From Kitasatospora acidiphila (GTDB lineage: Bacteria; Actinomycetota; Actinomycetes; Streptomycetales; Streptomycetaceae): a stretch of 64,000 nt of DNA. The translations under genes and the position numbers were made by a program. The stretch spans positions 5,012,501 to 5,076,500 of the forward strand of contig NZ_VIGB01000003.1 of assembly GCF_006636205.1 (NCBI RefSeq), given 5' to 3'. The notes under the pieces were generated by a model. That model searched no databases, was not told the origin of the DNA, and worked only from the letters and a program-made list of their open reading frames with translations. This document shows positions 26,598-35,569 of the stretch, in pieces; within the stretch, counting starts at the first letter, position 1; the number at the start of each line of letters is the position of its first letter.

Positions 26598-28505
26598 GTG
26601 CCTAAGCGGGGCCGTCGGGGTGGGAGCGAGCAGCGGGGCGGCAATGCCAGCAAGGGCGGTGAGCCGGTTCCGCCGTCCCAGGCGCCGCCCACCGAGAACC
26701 TGCTCGCCAACCCCGCACCGCCGGCCGACCAGGTGCAGCTGATCCCGCTGGCCCCGCTGCCGCAGGAGACCGAGGGGCTGCTGACGCCGGGTCAGCGCAC
26801 CGGTGAGCAGCCGCTGCCGTCCGTCGCCGAGGAGACTGTCGGGGAGACTGTCGAGGAGATCACCGAGGAGACTGTCGAGGAGATCACCGAGGAGACTCCC
26901 GAGGACGCCGTCGAGCAGCGGCCCGAGCTCGTGGACACCGACGAGTTCGCCGCCTTCGAGGCGTTCGGCGGCGGCTCCGAGGACACCCTCTCCCCGGAGG
27001 TCTGGCGGGCCGTCGGCTACAACCCGCCCAGCGGCGCGATCCCGATCCTGCAGCAGGGCCCGCGCGGCACCGAGCCCTGGCCGGACCGGATGCGCACCCT
27101 GCTGCGCACCCCGATGTCCGAGCGCCCCGCCTCCGAGCGGGCGCCGCACCTGGCCAAGTCGGAGTCCGTCGCCCGCAACGTGCCCCGGATCTTCGACCTG
27201 ACGCTGCGCATCGGCGAGCTGCTGCTGGCCAGCGGCGAGGCGGCGGAGGACGTGGAGGCCGCCATGCTCGGCGTCACCCACGCCTACGGGCTGGACCGCT
27301 GCGAGCCGCAGGTCACCTTCACCCTGATCTCGATCTCCTACCAGCCCTCGCTGGTGGAGGCACCGGTCACCTCGGCCCGGGTGGTGCGCCGCCGCACCTC
27401 CGACTACACGCGACTCGCGGCGGTGTACCGACTGGTCGCCGACATCACCGGCGGCAACGTCACCGTCAACGACGCGTACCGCCGGCTCGCGGCGATCCGC
27501 CGCAACCGGCACCCGTACCCGGCCTGGGTGCTGTCGCTCACCGCCGGTCTGCTGGCGGGCGCCGCGACCTTCCTGGTCGGCGGCCGGGTGGACGCGAAGG
27601 CGTGGCTGGTCTTCGTGAACGCGGTGGTCGCCGCGATCATCGGCGACCGGCTGGCCTCGCTGGTGGCCGGCCGCGGGCTGCCGGAGTTCTACCAGTTCGT
27701 GCTGGCCGCGATGCCGGCCGCCACCTTCGGCATCATCCTGTCGCTGAACAGCTCGGGGCTGCGCGGTTCGGTGGTGGTCACCGGTGGCCTGTTCGCGTTG
27801 CTGCCCGGACGCGCGCTGGTCGCCGCCGTGCAGGACGGCCTGACCGGCTTCTACATCACCGCCGCCGCCCGCCTGCTGGAAGTGGTCTACCTGGTGGCGG
27901 GCATCGTGATCGGCGTGATGCTGATCCTCTATGCCGGAGTCAGCTTCGACGCCCAGCTGAGGCCCAGCGAGTCGCTGGTCGGCAACTACAACCCGCCGGT
28001 GCAGCTGGTCGCCGCGATGCTGCTGACGCTGTTCTTCGCGATGCTGCTCCAGGCGAGCCGCCGCACCCTGGCGCTGGTCACGCTCAACGGCGGCATCGGC
28101 TGGACGGTCTACGGTGTGCTGGTCTACAACGGCGGGGTCTCGCCGATCGTGGCGACCGGGATCGCGGCCGGCGTGGTCGGCCTGTTCGGGCAGCTGATGG
28201 CCCGTTACCGGTACGCCTCGGCGCTGCCCTACGTCACCGCCGCGCTCGGCCCGCTGATGCCCGGATCCGCGCTGTACCTGGGGATGCTCGCGTTCGCGCA
28301 GGGGCAGCCCTCGCCCGGCCTGGTGTCGATAAGCAAGGCGGCCGCGCTGGCCATGGCGCTGGCGGTCGGGGTGAACCTCGGTGGCGAGGTGGCCCGGCTC
28401 TTCATGAAGGTGCCGGGGCCGAGCGGCGGGATCGAGGTGGCGGGCCGCCTGGTGCCGTACCTGACCGGGCCGCGCCGGGCCGCGAAGCGTACCCGCGGCT
28501 TCTGA
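26598..28505 (+). CDS. Threonine/serine exporter family protein (ThrE-like)
   Basis: A 635-residue protein. The first 190 residues are hydrophilic, with an acidic Glu/Thr repeat. The ThrE cytoplasmic domain follows (LTLRIGELLLASGEAAEDVE, YGLDRCEPQVTFTLISISY). From about residue 310 there are ten predicted membrane helices (two blocks of five: ThrE plus ThrE_2) ending near residue 620. ThrE of Corynebacterium exports threonine and serine. The GTG start is set by AGGAG at 26584-26588. The long acidic N-terminal extension is not found in the corynebacterial protein. Confidence 0.9.
   Translation: MPKRGRRGGSEQRGGNASKGGEPVPPSQAPPTENLLANPAPPADQVQLIPLAPLPQETEGLLTPGQRTGEQPLPSVAEETVGETVEEITEETVEEITEETPEDAVEQRPELVDTDEFAAFEAFGGGSEDTLSPEVWRAVGYNPPSGAIPILQQGPRGTEPWPDRMRTLLRTPMSERPASERAPHLAKSESVARNVPRIFDLTLRIGELLLASGEAAEDVEAAMLGVTHAYGLDRCEPQVTFTLISISYQPSLVEAPVTSARVVRRRTSDYTRLAAVYRLVADITGGNVTVNDAYRRLAAIRRNRHPYPAWVLSLTAGLLAGAATFLVGGRVDAKAWLVFVNAVVAAIIGDRLASLVAGRGLPEFYQFVLAAMPAATFGIILSLNSSGLRGSVVVTGGLFALLPGRALVAAVQDGLTGFYITAAARLLEVVYLVAGIVIGVMLILYAGVSFDAQLRPSESLVGNYNPPVQLVAAMLLTLFFAMLLQASRRTLALVTLNGGIGWTVYGVLVYNGGVSPIVATGIAAGVVGLFGQLMARYRYASALPYVTAALGPLMPGSALYLGMLAFAQGQPSPGLVSISKAAALAMALAVGVNLGGEVARLFMKVPGPSGGIEVAGRLVPYLTGPRRAAKRTRGF
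26836..26905 (+). repeat. In-frame 30-bp repeat encoding an acidic Glu/Thr repeat
   Basis: Inside the ThrE-like gene a unit of about 30 bases (GAGGAGACTGTCGAGGAGAT and CACC) is repeated at least twice with partial copies on either side, encoding ETVEEITE repeats. Copy number may vary between strains. Confidence 0.75.
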
Positions 28506-28561
28506 TCGCCCGTTGAAGGGGGCAGCACGCCGATGACCGCGAGCCCGAGGACGTAGCACCG

Positions 28562-29514
28562 ATGCAGTTGGCCGGCCTGGTGGAGGCATACCGCACGCAC
28601 ATCGTGGCCGCGCACAAGCAGCCGCTCTTCCTGCTGCTGGCCGGGTTCATCAGCTCGTTCGTCTTCATCAGGTTCAGCGTGCGGATGATCCGGGCCAAGG
28701 TGCGCTGGTGGCCCGGGAACATCACGCCCGGCGGGCTGCACATCCACCACATGGTGTTCGGGGTGGGCGCGCTGCTGGTGGCCGGGATCGGGGTGTTCGC
28801 CACCAACGGCGGCCGTCCGTGGATCGACTGGTTCGGGCTGCTCTTCGGCATCGGCTGCGGCCTGGTGCTGGACGAGTTCGCGCTGATCCTGCACCTGGAG
28901 GACGTCTACTGGAAGGAGGAGGGCCGCAAGTCGGTGGACGCGGTGATCCTGGGCATCCTGGTCACCGGCCTGCTGCTGATCGGCTTCGTACCGCTCGGGG
29001 TGGTGCCCGGGGCGGGCGGCGCCGAGGGGTCGGGGCGCTGGGGCGTGGTCGGGCTCATCTCCTTCAACGCGCTGATGTCGATCGTCGCGCTGCTCAAGGG
29101 CAAGGCGTGGACCGGGCTGCTCGGCATCATGGTGCCCGGCCTGTCCTGGATCGGGGCGGTCCGGCTGGCCCGGCCGTCCAGCCCTGGGCGCGCTGGCGGT
29201 ACGGCGACCGGCCGCGCCGGCGGGCCCGGGCGGTGCGGCGGGACCGGCTGCTGCACGCCCGGGTGGACCGGGCCCGGACGTGGCTCTTCGACCTGATCGC
29301 GGGCGCCCCCGACAAGGTGCCCGCGCACCACGCGGTGACCCATCGGATGGCCGAGCGGGTGGCGGCCCGAGCCACCGCGCACCTCGACCCGAACCGTGCC
29401 AACCGCCCGGCCGCGGCACCCGCCGAGCGCGCCGCCGACCAGCGGCGCCGCACCGTGCAGGCCGGCCGGGTCCGCTCCTACCGTGCGCGGAGCGCGCGCC
29501 GGCGCGGGCCCTGA
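28562..29514 (+). pseudogene. Integral membrane protein broken by one frameshift
   Basis: The ATG at 28562 starts a membrane protein with helices near residues 20-37, 57-80, 84-105, 128-150, 160-180 and 185-200 and a His-rich turn (GGLHIHHMVFG). After LSWIGAVRLARPSSP the frame becomes Gly/Ala filler, while the next frame continues properly (WARWRYGDRPRRRARAVRRD ... LFDLIAGAPDKVP) to the stop at 29512-29514. Restoring one C in the CCC at 29182-29184 joins them into a protein of about 317 residues. The two histidines in HIHH could bind a metal, but I do not know the family's function. Confidence 0.8.
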
Positions 29515-29657
29515 CCCCGAGTACGGGGCCGACTGCCTCCGCGATCTCACCCGGATGGCCGCAGGGATCATGGTGCTGATGATCCGTCGGATTTGAGAAT
29601 ATTACGTCGAGTGACCGGACAGTTACGCGATGGGATGACTCATTGATCACTGAACGG

Positions 29658-31169
29658 ATGATCCGCACGCGGAACCGCAGCCGGATGCTCGCCCGGATCC
29701 GCGCCCGGCGCTGCCGCACGGCCCCGCTGCTCGCCCTGGTCCTGCTGGTCAGCGGGACGGTACTGGCCCCACCGGCCACCGCTCGCCCGGCCGCCCTGTC
29801 GTCGCCGGCCCCCTTCCGGGCCGCCCCGCCGGCCCTGCCCGCCCTGCCCGCCCTGCCCGCCCTGCACGTTCTGGCCGCCGCGCCCACCGACGACCCGCCG
29901 CAGCCGAACGGCCAGGCGTACCCCAGCACCGGCGACATCGACCGGGCCCGGGCCGCCGCCGCCCGGCGGGCCGCCGCCGCGAACGCCATCGAGGCCAAGC
30001 TGGCCGACGCCCGCACCGAACTCGAGCGGGCCGGACAGCGCGCCGAACAGGCCGTCGAGGCCTACAACGGCGCCCAAGCCAGGCTCACCCGGGCCCGCGC
30101 CGCATCGGCCGCTGCCGCCGCCCGCGCCGCCACCGCCGAGTCGGTCCGCATCGACGCCGCCGAGCAGGCCGCCGCGCTGGCCGCCGCCACCTACCGCACC
30201 GGCGCCACCCCCGAGCTCTCCGCCTTCAACGACCTGTTCGCCGTGCGCGGCCCCCGCGCCGCCGCTGAACAGTCCGCCGCGGTGGGTGCCGCCGGCCGCA
30301 CCACCCGGCAGATCCTGGACGAGGCCACCAGCACCGCCCGGGCCGCCGCCGACGCGCAGCGCGCCGCCCAGGCCGACGCCGCCGCGGCCGAGCGGGCGGC
30401 CGGCGCGGTCGCCCGGGCCAAGGCCGCGGCCGAGGCCCAGCTGACGGCCCACCAGCAGACCGTCGCCGAACTGGGCGAGCGCCGGGAACGCCTGCTCGGC
30501 GAACTGGCCGCCGCCCGCAACACCACCGTGGAGCTGGAGCGGCGCCGGCAGGCCGCCCTGGAGGCGATCGCCGCGCAGCAGGCCGAGGCGGCGGCCAAGG
30601 CGGCAGCGCTCGCCGCGGAGAAGGCGGCAGCCGAGAAGGCCGCCGCGGAGAAGGCAGCGGCTGAGAAGGCCGCCGCTGACAAGGCGGCCGCCGACAAGGC
30701 CGCTGCGGACAAGGCCGCCGCCGAGAAGGCCGCGCAGCAGTCCGATGGGGACGCGCCGGACCAGTCCCAGCAGGCCGCACCGCCGCCGCCCGCGCCCTCG
30801 TCCGAGTCGGGTGGCCAGGTGGCTGCCGCCTATGCGCGGGCCCGCCTGGGTCTGCCGTACGTCTGGGGCGGCGAGGGGCCGGGCGGCTACGACTGCTCGG
30901 GCCTGACCAAGCTCGCCTGGCAGCAGAGCGGCCGCCGGCTCACCCACTTCGCGGCCGACCAGTACGCCGAGTCCACCCCCGTGACCTACCACCAGCTGCG
31001 CCCCGGCGACCTGGTCTTCTGGTCGCACACCGGCAAGCCCGCCGACATCTACCACGTGGCGATCTACCTGGGTGACGATCAGGTCATCATGGCGCCCCAC
31101 CCCGGCGGCACGATCGAGCAGACCGGCCTCTGGGTGATGGGCGGGCCCACCTACTTCGCCCGGCCCTGA
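29658..31169 (+). CDS. Secreted NlpC/P60 peptidoglycan hydrolase
   Basis: A 503-residue exported cell-wall hydrolase. A Sec signal peptide (TAPLLALVLLVSGTVLAPPA) is followed by a Pro/Ala segment and a long coiled coil (about residues 95-365) rich in Ala, Glu, Lys and Arg, including EKAAAEKAAAEKAAADKAAA repeats. The C-terminal 120 residues are the NlpC/P60 domain: catalytic Cys413 in YDCSGL, then a His in DIYHVAIYLG and the third residue in APHPGG. It should cleave stem-peptide bonds (D-Glu to diaminoacid). The ATG at 29658 is preferred over a TTG 15 bases upstream; both give the signal peptide. No c-di-AMP riboswitch is seen upstream. Confidence 0.9.
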   Translation: MIRTRNRSRMLARIRARRCRTAPLLALVLLVSGTVLAPPATARPAALSSPAPFRAAPPALPALPALPALHVLAAAPTDDPPQPNGQAYPSTGDIDRARAAAARRAAAANAIEAKLADARTELERAGQRAEQAVEAYNGAQARLTRARAASAAAAARAATAESVRIDAAEQAAALAAATYRTGATPELSAFNDLFAVRGPRAAAEQSAAVGAAGRTTRQILDEATSTARAAADAQRAAQADAAAAERAAGAVARAKAAAEAQLTAHQQTVAELGERRERLLGELAAARNTTVELERRRQAALEAIAAQQAEAAAKAAALAAEKAAAEKAAAEKAAAEKAAADKAAADKAAADKAAAEKAAQQSDGDAPDQSQQAAPPPPAPSSESGGQVAAAYARARLGLPYVWGGEGPGGYDCSGLTKLAWQQSGRRLTHFAADQYAESTPVTYHQLRPGDLVFWSHTGKPADIYHVAIYLGDDQVIMAPHPGGTIEQTGLWVMGGPTYFARP

Positions 31170-31210
31170 ACCGGATCGGTCCTGAACCCGGCGGCGACTG
31201 GCGCCCGGCA

Positions 31211-31252
31211 GCCGTCGGGGCCGCGCCGTGCGTGCGGCGCGACCCCGACAGC
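31211..31252. terminator. Bidirectional terminator
   Basis: A 15-bp stem with one mismatch (GTCGGGGCCGCGCCG / CGGCGCGACCCCGAC, 6-nt loop) between the converging NlpC/P60 and VOC genes. Confidence 0.85.
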
Positions 31253-31262
31253 TGCGGTGCGG

Positions 31263-32027
31263 CTAGCCGTTGCGCGGGGCGAAGACGCCGAAGGCGGCAC
31301 CCTGCGGGTCGCGGATGACCGCGATCCTGGGGCCGTTCTCCATCTCCACGTCCACCGGGCCGTGCATGATCTCGGCGCCGAGCTTCGAGGCGCTACCGGC
31401 GGCGGCGTCCACGTCGCGGACCATGAAGAACGGGGTCCAGTGCGAGGGGACCTCCGGCGGGAACATGGTGCCCATCTCCATGACGCCGCCGAACATCTTT
31501 CCGGCCAGGCCCACCATCGGGTACTGCTCGCTCGGCGTGACCTCCCAGCCGAAGACGCTCTTGTAGAAGGCCACTGCGGCGTCCCGGTTCCGGGTGGCGA
31601 GGTCGATCCAGCCGAAGGCGTTCGGCTCGTCCGCCACACCGAAGCCGGCGAACTGCCCGGCCTGCCACAGCGTGAACGGCGCGCCGGTCGGGTCGCTGAG
31701 CAGGGCCCAGCGGCCCAGCGGGCCGACGTCCATCGGGCCCATCCAGAGCTGGGCGCCGGCCGCCTTGGCGGCGTCGGAGACCTCGTCGGCGCTGGGGGTC
31801 GCGAAGGCGAGCAGCCACTGCACCGGCTGCTGCGGGTTCATCAGCGGGGCGACGGCCGCAGCGGGGGCGCCGTCCAGGGAGAAGATCGTGTAGCCGCCGT
31901 ACTGGGGGTCCTGGGCGGTGGCGGTCCAGCCGAACAGCCGGCCGTAGAACCGCTGGGATTCCGCCAGATCGGATGTGCTCAGCTGCACCCAGCAGGGCGA
32001 GCCGGGGAGGATTTCGGTCACCTTCAA
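31263..32027 (-). CDS. Two-domain VOC (glyoxalase-fold) protein
   Basis: A 254-residue protein made of two vicinal-oxygen-chelate modules. The first begins with PCWVQLSTSDLAESQRFYGR, the second with FGWIDLATRNRDAAVAFYKS, and each ends with a DPTGAPF or DPQGAAF strand. Proteins of this kind are annotated as glyoxalase/bleomycin-resistance-like; the substrate is unknown. I chose the TTG at 32027 because GAGAGGGA lies five to nine bases upstream; a GTG six bases downstream is the alternative. A longer frame upstream is Arg-rich and non-homologous. Confidence 0.85.
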   Translation of the reverse strand: MKVTEILPGSPCWVQLSTSDLAESQRFYGRLFGWTATAQDPQYGGYTIFSLDGAPAAAVAPLMNPQQPVQWLLAFATPSADEVSDAAKAAGAQLWMGPMDVGPLGRWALLSDPTGAPFTLWQAGQFAGFGVADEPNAFGWIDLATRNRDAAVAFYKSVFGWEVTPSEQYPMVGLAGKMFGGVMEMGTMFPPEVPSHWTPFFMVRDVDAAAGSASKLGAEIMHGPVDVEMENGPRIAVIRDPQGAAFGVFAPRNG

Positions 32028-32138
32028 CGCAGTCCCTCTCGACGTCGTTTTCGGGGGCGGGCTTCTCATCCAAACCCGCCCCCGGCACCGGCGCCACCGG
32101 ACGGCGGTCCATCCGGTGCTCCCGCGCGGCACACGGGT

Positions 32139-32669
32139 TCAGCGGCAGAGCTCGGAGACGGTGTCCTCGAAGTCGGGGAACTCCCGGGCGGCCGCCTCGA
32201 TCACGGCCTCGGGGGAGCGGCGCCGGTCCGGCGCGAACCGCTCGGCGATGGCGGTGATCTCGGGGTTGGCGCGCGGGGTCCAGTCGCCGGACGGGTCCGG
32301 GCAGGCCGCCTCCGCAGGGCCGTAGCCACCGGCCAGCAGCCACAGCAGGTCGCCCAAGTCCCGTGCCACCACGCCGGTTTCGCCCTCCGAACCGAGGAAC
32401 ACCACGGGCTGCTCGGTGACCGGCCGGCCCGGGCGGACCAGCCAGAACGCTGCGTACCCGCCGGCGCCGTTCATACCGAAGACGCGGAACTGGCCACCGT
32501 CCACCTCCTTGTTCCCCGTCCAGAGCCGGAACCACCAGGCGGTGTCCTCGGCGGCCTCGAAGGCCGGGTAGGGCTCGAAATCCACCCAGCTGTGCTCGTC
32601 GTCCTCGAACGGGACGGCCAACGCGGCAGCGAGCGCGGCGGGGAAGCCGCGGTCATCGGTCAGCGTCAT
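32139..32669 (-). CDS. Hypothetical protein, SUKH-like in appearance
   Basis: A 176-residue acidic, soluble protein with many Trp, Phe and Asp residues (DDEHSWVDFEPYPAFEAAED, WWFRLWTG, FRVFGMNGAGGYAAFWLVRP, then DLGDLLWLLAGGY). The order of strands and the aromatic pattern resemble SMI1/KNR4 (SUKH) proteins, many of which are immunity proteins, but I cannot confirm this by eye. The ATG at 32669 is chosen over a GTG six bases upstream. It is divergent from the metallo-beta-lactamase-fold gene, with only 47 bases between the starts. Confidence 0.6.
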   Translation of the reverse strand: MTLTDDRGFPAALAAALAVPFEDDEHSWVDFEPYPAFEAAEDTAWWFRLWTGNKEVDGGQFRVFGMNGAGGYAAFWLVRPGRPVTEQPVVFLGSEGETGVVARDLGDLLWLLAGGYGPAEAACPDPSGDWTPRANPEITAIAERFAPDRRRSPEAVIEAAAREFPDFEDTVSELCR

Positions 32670-32716
32670 GCGCACACGCTAGCGGCCGGCACCGTCACCC
32701 CCGTTAGGCTTGCGCG

Positions 32717-33499
32717 ATGAGCAACGAGCCGCTCCGGCTGACGGTCCTGGGCAGTGCGACGCCGTATCCGAGCGCGGACAACCCGTGCTCCGGCTACCTG
32801 GTGTCCGGCGGGGGCACCCGGGTGTGGGTGGACGCGGGCAGCGGAACCCTGGGGCCGCTGCAACGCCACGTCCGGCTGGACGAGTTGGACGCGATCTGGA
32901 TCTCGCACCTGCACGCCGACCACAGCGCGGACCTGCTCACCGCCTACTACGGCGCGCTCTACGCGGACATCCGCCTCGCCGCGCCGATCCCGCTCTACGG
33001 CCCACCGGGCATCGCGGACCGGCTGGCCGGCTTCCTCAGCAACACCCCGGCGCGCAGTCCGATCGAATCGGCCTTCGCCGTCACCGAGTTGACCGACGGC
33101 CATCAGGTGACCATCGGCCAACTCACCCTGACCAGCCGGGCGGTGGCGCACGGCATCCCTGCGTTCGCGCTGCGCGTCGAGTCCGGCGGGCGCACGCTCG
33201 TCTACTCCGGGGACACCGCGCCGTGCGCCGCCCTGACCGAGCTGGCCGACGGGTGCGACGCACTGCTCTGCGAGGCCGACCTCGCGCAGCCGCCGGCCGC
33301 CGGTGAGTACGTGCACCACACCCCCGAGGACGCGGGCGGGACGGCGCGCGCGGCCCGGGCCGGCCGGCTGATCGTCACGCACGTCGGCCGGTCCCTGACA
33401 CCGTGCCAGGCCGTCGCCCGCGCCGCGACGCGCTTCGGCGGCCCCGTCGCCCACGCCGACCCCGGTGCGGTCTTCGACCTCGCGAACCCGCTCCTGTAG
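32717..33499 (+). CDS. Metallo-beta-lactamase-fold hydrolase (RNase Z-like group)
   Basis: A 260-residue MBL-fold protein. The metal motif SHLHADHS places His64, His66, Asp68 and His69 in the canonical HxHxDH. Further ligands are His in SRAVAHGIPAF, Asp in VYSGDTAP and His in VTHVG. The opening LTVLGSATPYPS and VWVDAGSGT match the ElaC/RNase Z-like and cyclic phosphodiesterase-like branch, which hydrolyses phosphodiesters or lactones. The exact substrate is unknown. It stands alone. Confidence 0.9.
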   Translation: MSNEPLRLTVLGSATPYPSADNPCSGYLVSGGGTRVWVDAGSGTLGPLQRHVRLDELDAIWISHLHADHSADLLTAYYGALYADIRLAAPIPLYGPPGIADRLAGFLSNTPARSPIESAFAVTELTDGHQVTIGQLTLTSRAVAHGIPAFALRVESGGRTLVYSGDTAPCAALTELADGCDALLCEADLAQPPAAGEYVHHTPEDAGGTARAARAGRLIVTHVGRSLTPCQAVARAATRFGGPVAHADPGAVFDLANPLL

Positions 33500-33566
33500 T
33501 GGCCCGATCGCGGTCGGTTAACGGATTCGCCTGACAGCGCGGCCGGCGGCCGGGCACGATGCTCCC

Positions 33567-34088
33567 ATGGCACGACTTGAGAACCAGGTCTTCCCGCTGC
33601 TGAAGGCCTGCGCGGACCCGGCCTCGCGCACTGCGGCGACCCGGCGGGACCACCCGGGCTGCCAGATCGTCACCGCCACCATGGAGAAGGACATGGGCAC
33701 CGGTGCCGTTGACAACACCATGTTCCTGGCGGCCGGCATGGCGATCGCGGGTGCCACGGTGCTGGAGCTGGGCGCGATCCACCGCGGTGTCCGGGCGCTG
33801 ACCTTCATCGATGCGCTGGACCAGGGCAGTGCGGACGAGAAGTGGCTGATGATGCTGCTCCGCAGCTTCTTCGCCGAGGAGGGGCCCACCCCGCCCGATG
33901 TGCTGGGCCAGTGCTGGGACAGCAGCCAGGACGAGTTCTACGACCTGATCGTGGAACTCGGCGACTTCGGCGCCACCCTGATCGACCGTCTGACCAGCCG
34001 CGGTGCCTACACCGAGGCGGAGATCCTCCTGGAGATCGTCGACGCGCTCGGCGACGAGGAGGGCGGGGGCGGCGAGGGCGGCGAGTAA
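33567..34088 (+). CDS. Conserved-looking hypothetical protein
   Basis: A 173-residue soluble protein. The middle is helical with a mildly hydrophobic segment (NTMFLAAGMAIAGATVLELG) that is short for a membrane helix; the C-terminus is acidic and ends in a Gly/Glu-rich tail (GDEEGGGGEGGE). There are two Cys, in LLKACADP and DVLGQCWD. Codon usage is typical of the region. I do not recognise a family. It follows the MBL gene on the same strand after 67 bases, possibly in one transcript. Confidence 0.65.
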   Translation: MARLENQVFPLLKACADPASRTAATRRDHPGCQIVTATMEKDMGTGAVDNTMFLAAGMAIAGATVLELGAIHRGVRALTFIDALDQGSADEKWLMMLLRSFFAEEGPTPPDVLGQCWDSSQDEFYDLIVELGDFGATLIDRLTSRGAYTEAEILLEIVDALGDEEGGGGEGGE

Positions 34089-34187
34089 GGCGAGGAGCGC
34101 GACTGACCCCTCGCCCCCGGGCGCCCGGTCATTCGGACACCCCGTAATTCGGATGCCCGGTTTGTCGCCCCGGCCTACGGTGGACGG

Positions 34188-35450
34188 ATGAGCGAAGAGG
34201 TGGCGCCGACCGACGGCATCGAGATCCGCAGCATCACCGAGGGCGAGCTCGGGGCCTGGGGCGACGCAGTGAGCAGGGGCTTCCAACGCGCCGGGATGCC
34301 GGAGGCACTGGAGTTCCGCCGGCTGCGCAACTACCCGGGGCGCACCCTGGGTGCCTTCGAACGCGACAAGATCGTCGGCACCCTGCGCAGCTTCCCCAAC
34401 GAGCTCACCGTGCCCGGCGGCGCGCTGCTGCCCGTCTCCGCCATCTCGGGCGTCACGGTCCGTCAGACCCACCGCCGGCGCGGCCTGCTCAACCGGATGA
34501 TGGCCCGGGAGCTGGCCGGAGCCCGCGAACGCGGTGAGGCGGCGGCCATTCTGGTCGCGGCGGAGTACGGCATCTACCGCCGGTACGGCTTCGGTCCCGC
34601 CACCCGTGCGGACGGCCTGGTGGTCAACCTGCACCACGCGGAGGGCCTGCGCGCCGACCTGCCCGAGTCCGCCGGCCGCCTCGACCTGGTGAGCATGGCC
34701 GAACTCGCCAAGTACGGCCCGGAGTTGCACGAGTGCTGGCGCCGCAGCCGGCCCGGTGCGATCGGCCGCGACGAAGCGTTCTGGCGGGAGGCCACCGGCA
34801 CCATCGAGATGCCCGGCCCGGAGCGGAAGGAACCGTTCGCGGTGGTCCACCGGGACGCCGGCGGCACCGTCACCGGACTGCTGGTCTACTCGGTCACCGA
34901 CCAGTGGGACGGCCCCAACCCCGACTGCGTCCTGACGGTCCACGACTTCCTCGCCCTGGACACCGTGACGGCCGTGGCCCTCTGGCGCTACGCCTGCTCG
35001 ATGGACTGGGTCCGCAGCGTGTCCATCGCCTCGCTCGCCCCCGACGACCCGCTGCCGCTGCTCCTCAACAACCCCCGGGCCGCCAGGCCGCACCCCGAGC
35101 AGTGGGACCACACCTGGCTGCGGGTGCTCGACGTGCCGGCCGCGTTCGGTGCGCGCACCTATGCCGGGCCGGGGCGCGTGGTGCTCGACGTCACCGACCG
35201 GCAGGGCTACGCGTCCGGCCGCTGGCTCCTCCAAGCGGACGTGACGGGCGCGGGCACGGCCGAACCGACCAGCGAGGAGCCGGACTTGGCCATCGATGCG
35301 GCCGTCCTCGGCAGCCTCTACCTGGGAGCCGAGTCCGCCACCCGCCTCGCCGCAGCCGCGCAGCTGACCGAACTGCGCCCAGGCGCGGCCTTCGCCACGG
35401 ACCGGCTGCTCGGGACGCCGCTGAAGGCGTACAACCCGGACACCTTCTGA
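34188..35450 (+). CDS. Eis-like GNAT N-acetyltransferase
   Basis: A 420-residue protein with the three-part plan of Eis (enhanced intracellular survival) acetyltransferases: an N-terminal GNAT domain with the acetyl-CoA loop VRQTHRRRGLLNRMMARELA (near residue 90), a second degenerate GNAT domain (residues about 150-285, ending WRYACSMDWVRSV), and a C-terminal SCP2-like domain ending in a conserved free carboxylate (KAYNPDTF). Eis proteins acetylate aminoglycosides and other amines; hexamers are typical. In this group the C-terminal Phe carboxylate acts as general base, and it is present. Confidence 0.93.
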   Translation: MSEEVAPTDGIEIRSITEGELGAWGDAVSRGFQRAGMPEALEFRRLRNYPGRTLGAFERDKIVGTLRSFPNELTVPGGALLPVSAISGVTVRQTHRRRGLLNRMMARELAGARERGEAAAILVAAEYGIYRRYGFGPATRADGLVVNLHHAEGLRADLPESAGRLDLVSMAELAKYGPELHECWRRSRPGAIGRDEAFWREATGTIEMPGPERKEPFAVVHRDAGGTVTGLLVYSVTDQWDGPNPDCVLTVHDFLALDTVTAVALWRYACSMDWVRSVSIASLAPDDPLPLLLNNPRAARPHPEQWDHTWLRVLDVPAAFGARTYAGPGRVVLDVTDRQGYASGRWLLQADVTGAGTAEPTSEEPDLAIDAAVLGSLYLGAESATRLAAAAQLTELRPGAAFATDRLLGTPLKAYNPDTF

Positions 35451-35569
35451 GCCCCGACTCCGTTGCCAGGCGCCTGAGTTCCGGCCGAGGGTGCGGAGCA
35501 GGCGGGGCGGGAGGGAAGTGGCCGCGTTCCCATCTCAGCACGTTCGGACCCCGGCCGGCCCCCGATGCC

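Noticed and set aside
21827..28589. Very long open frames on the reverse strand opposite the HSP90, TPR and ThrE-like genes
   Set aside because: They mirror strongly biased codons of the forward genes, are rich in Gly, Arg, Gln and Val without domains, and overlap proteins with clear motifs.
29515..29642. Possible c-di-AMP (ydaO) riboswitch before the NlpC/P60 gene
   Set aside because: Such genes often carry one in streptomycetes, but I find none of its conserved motifs in this leader.
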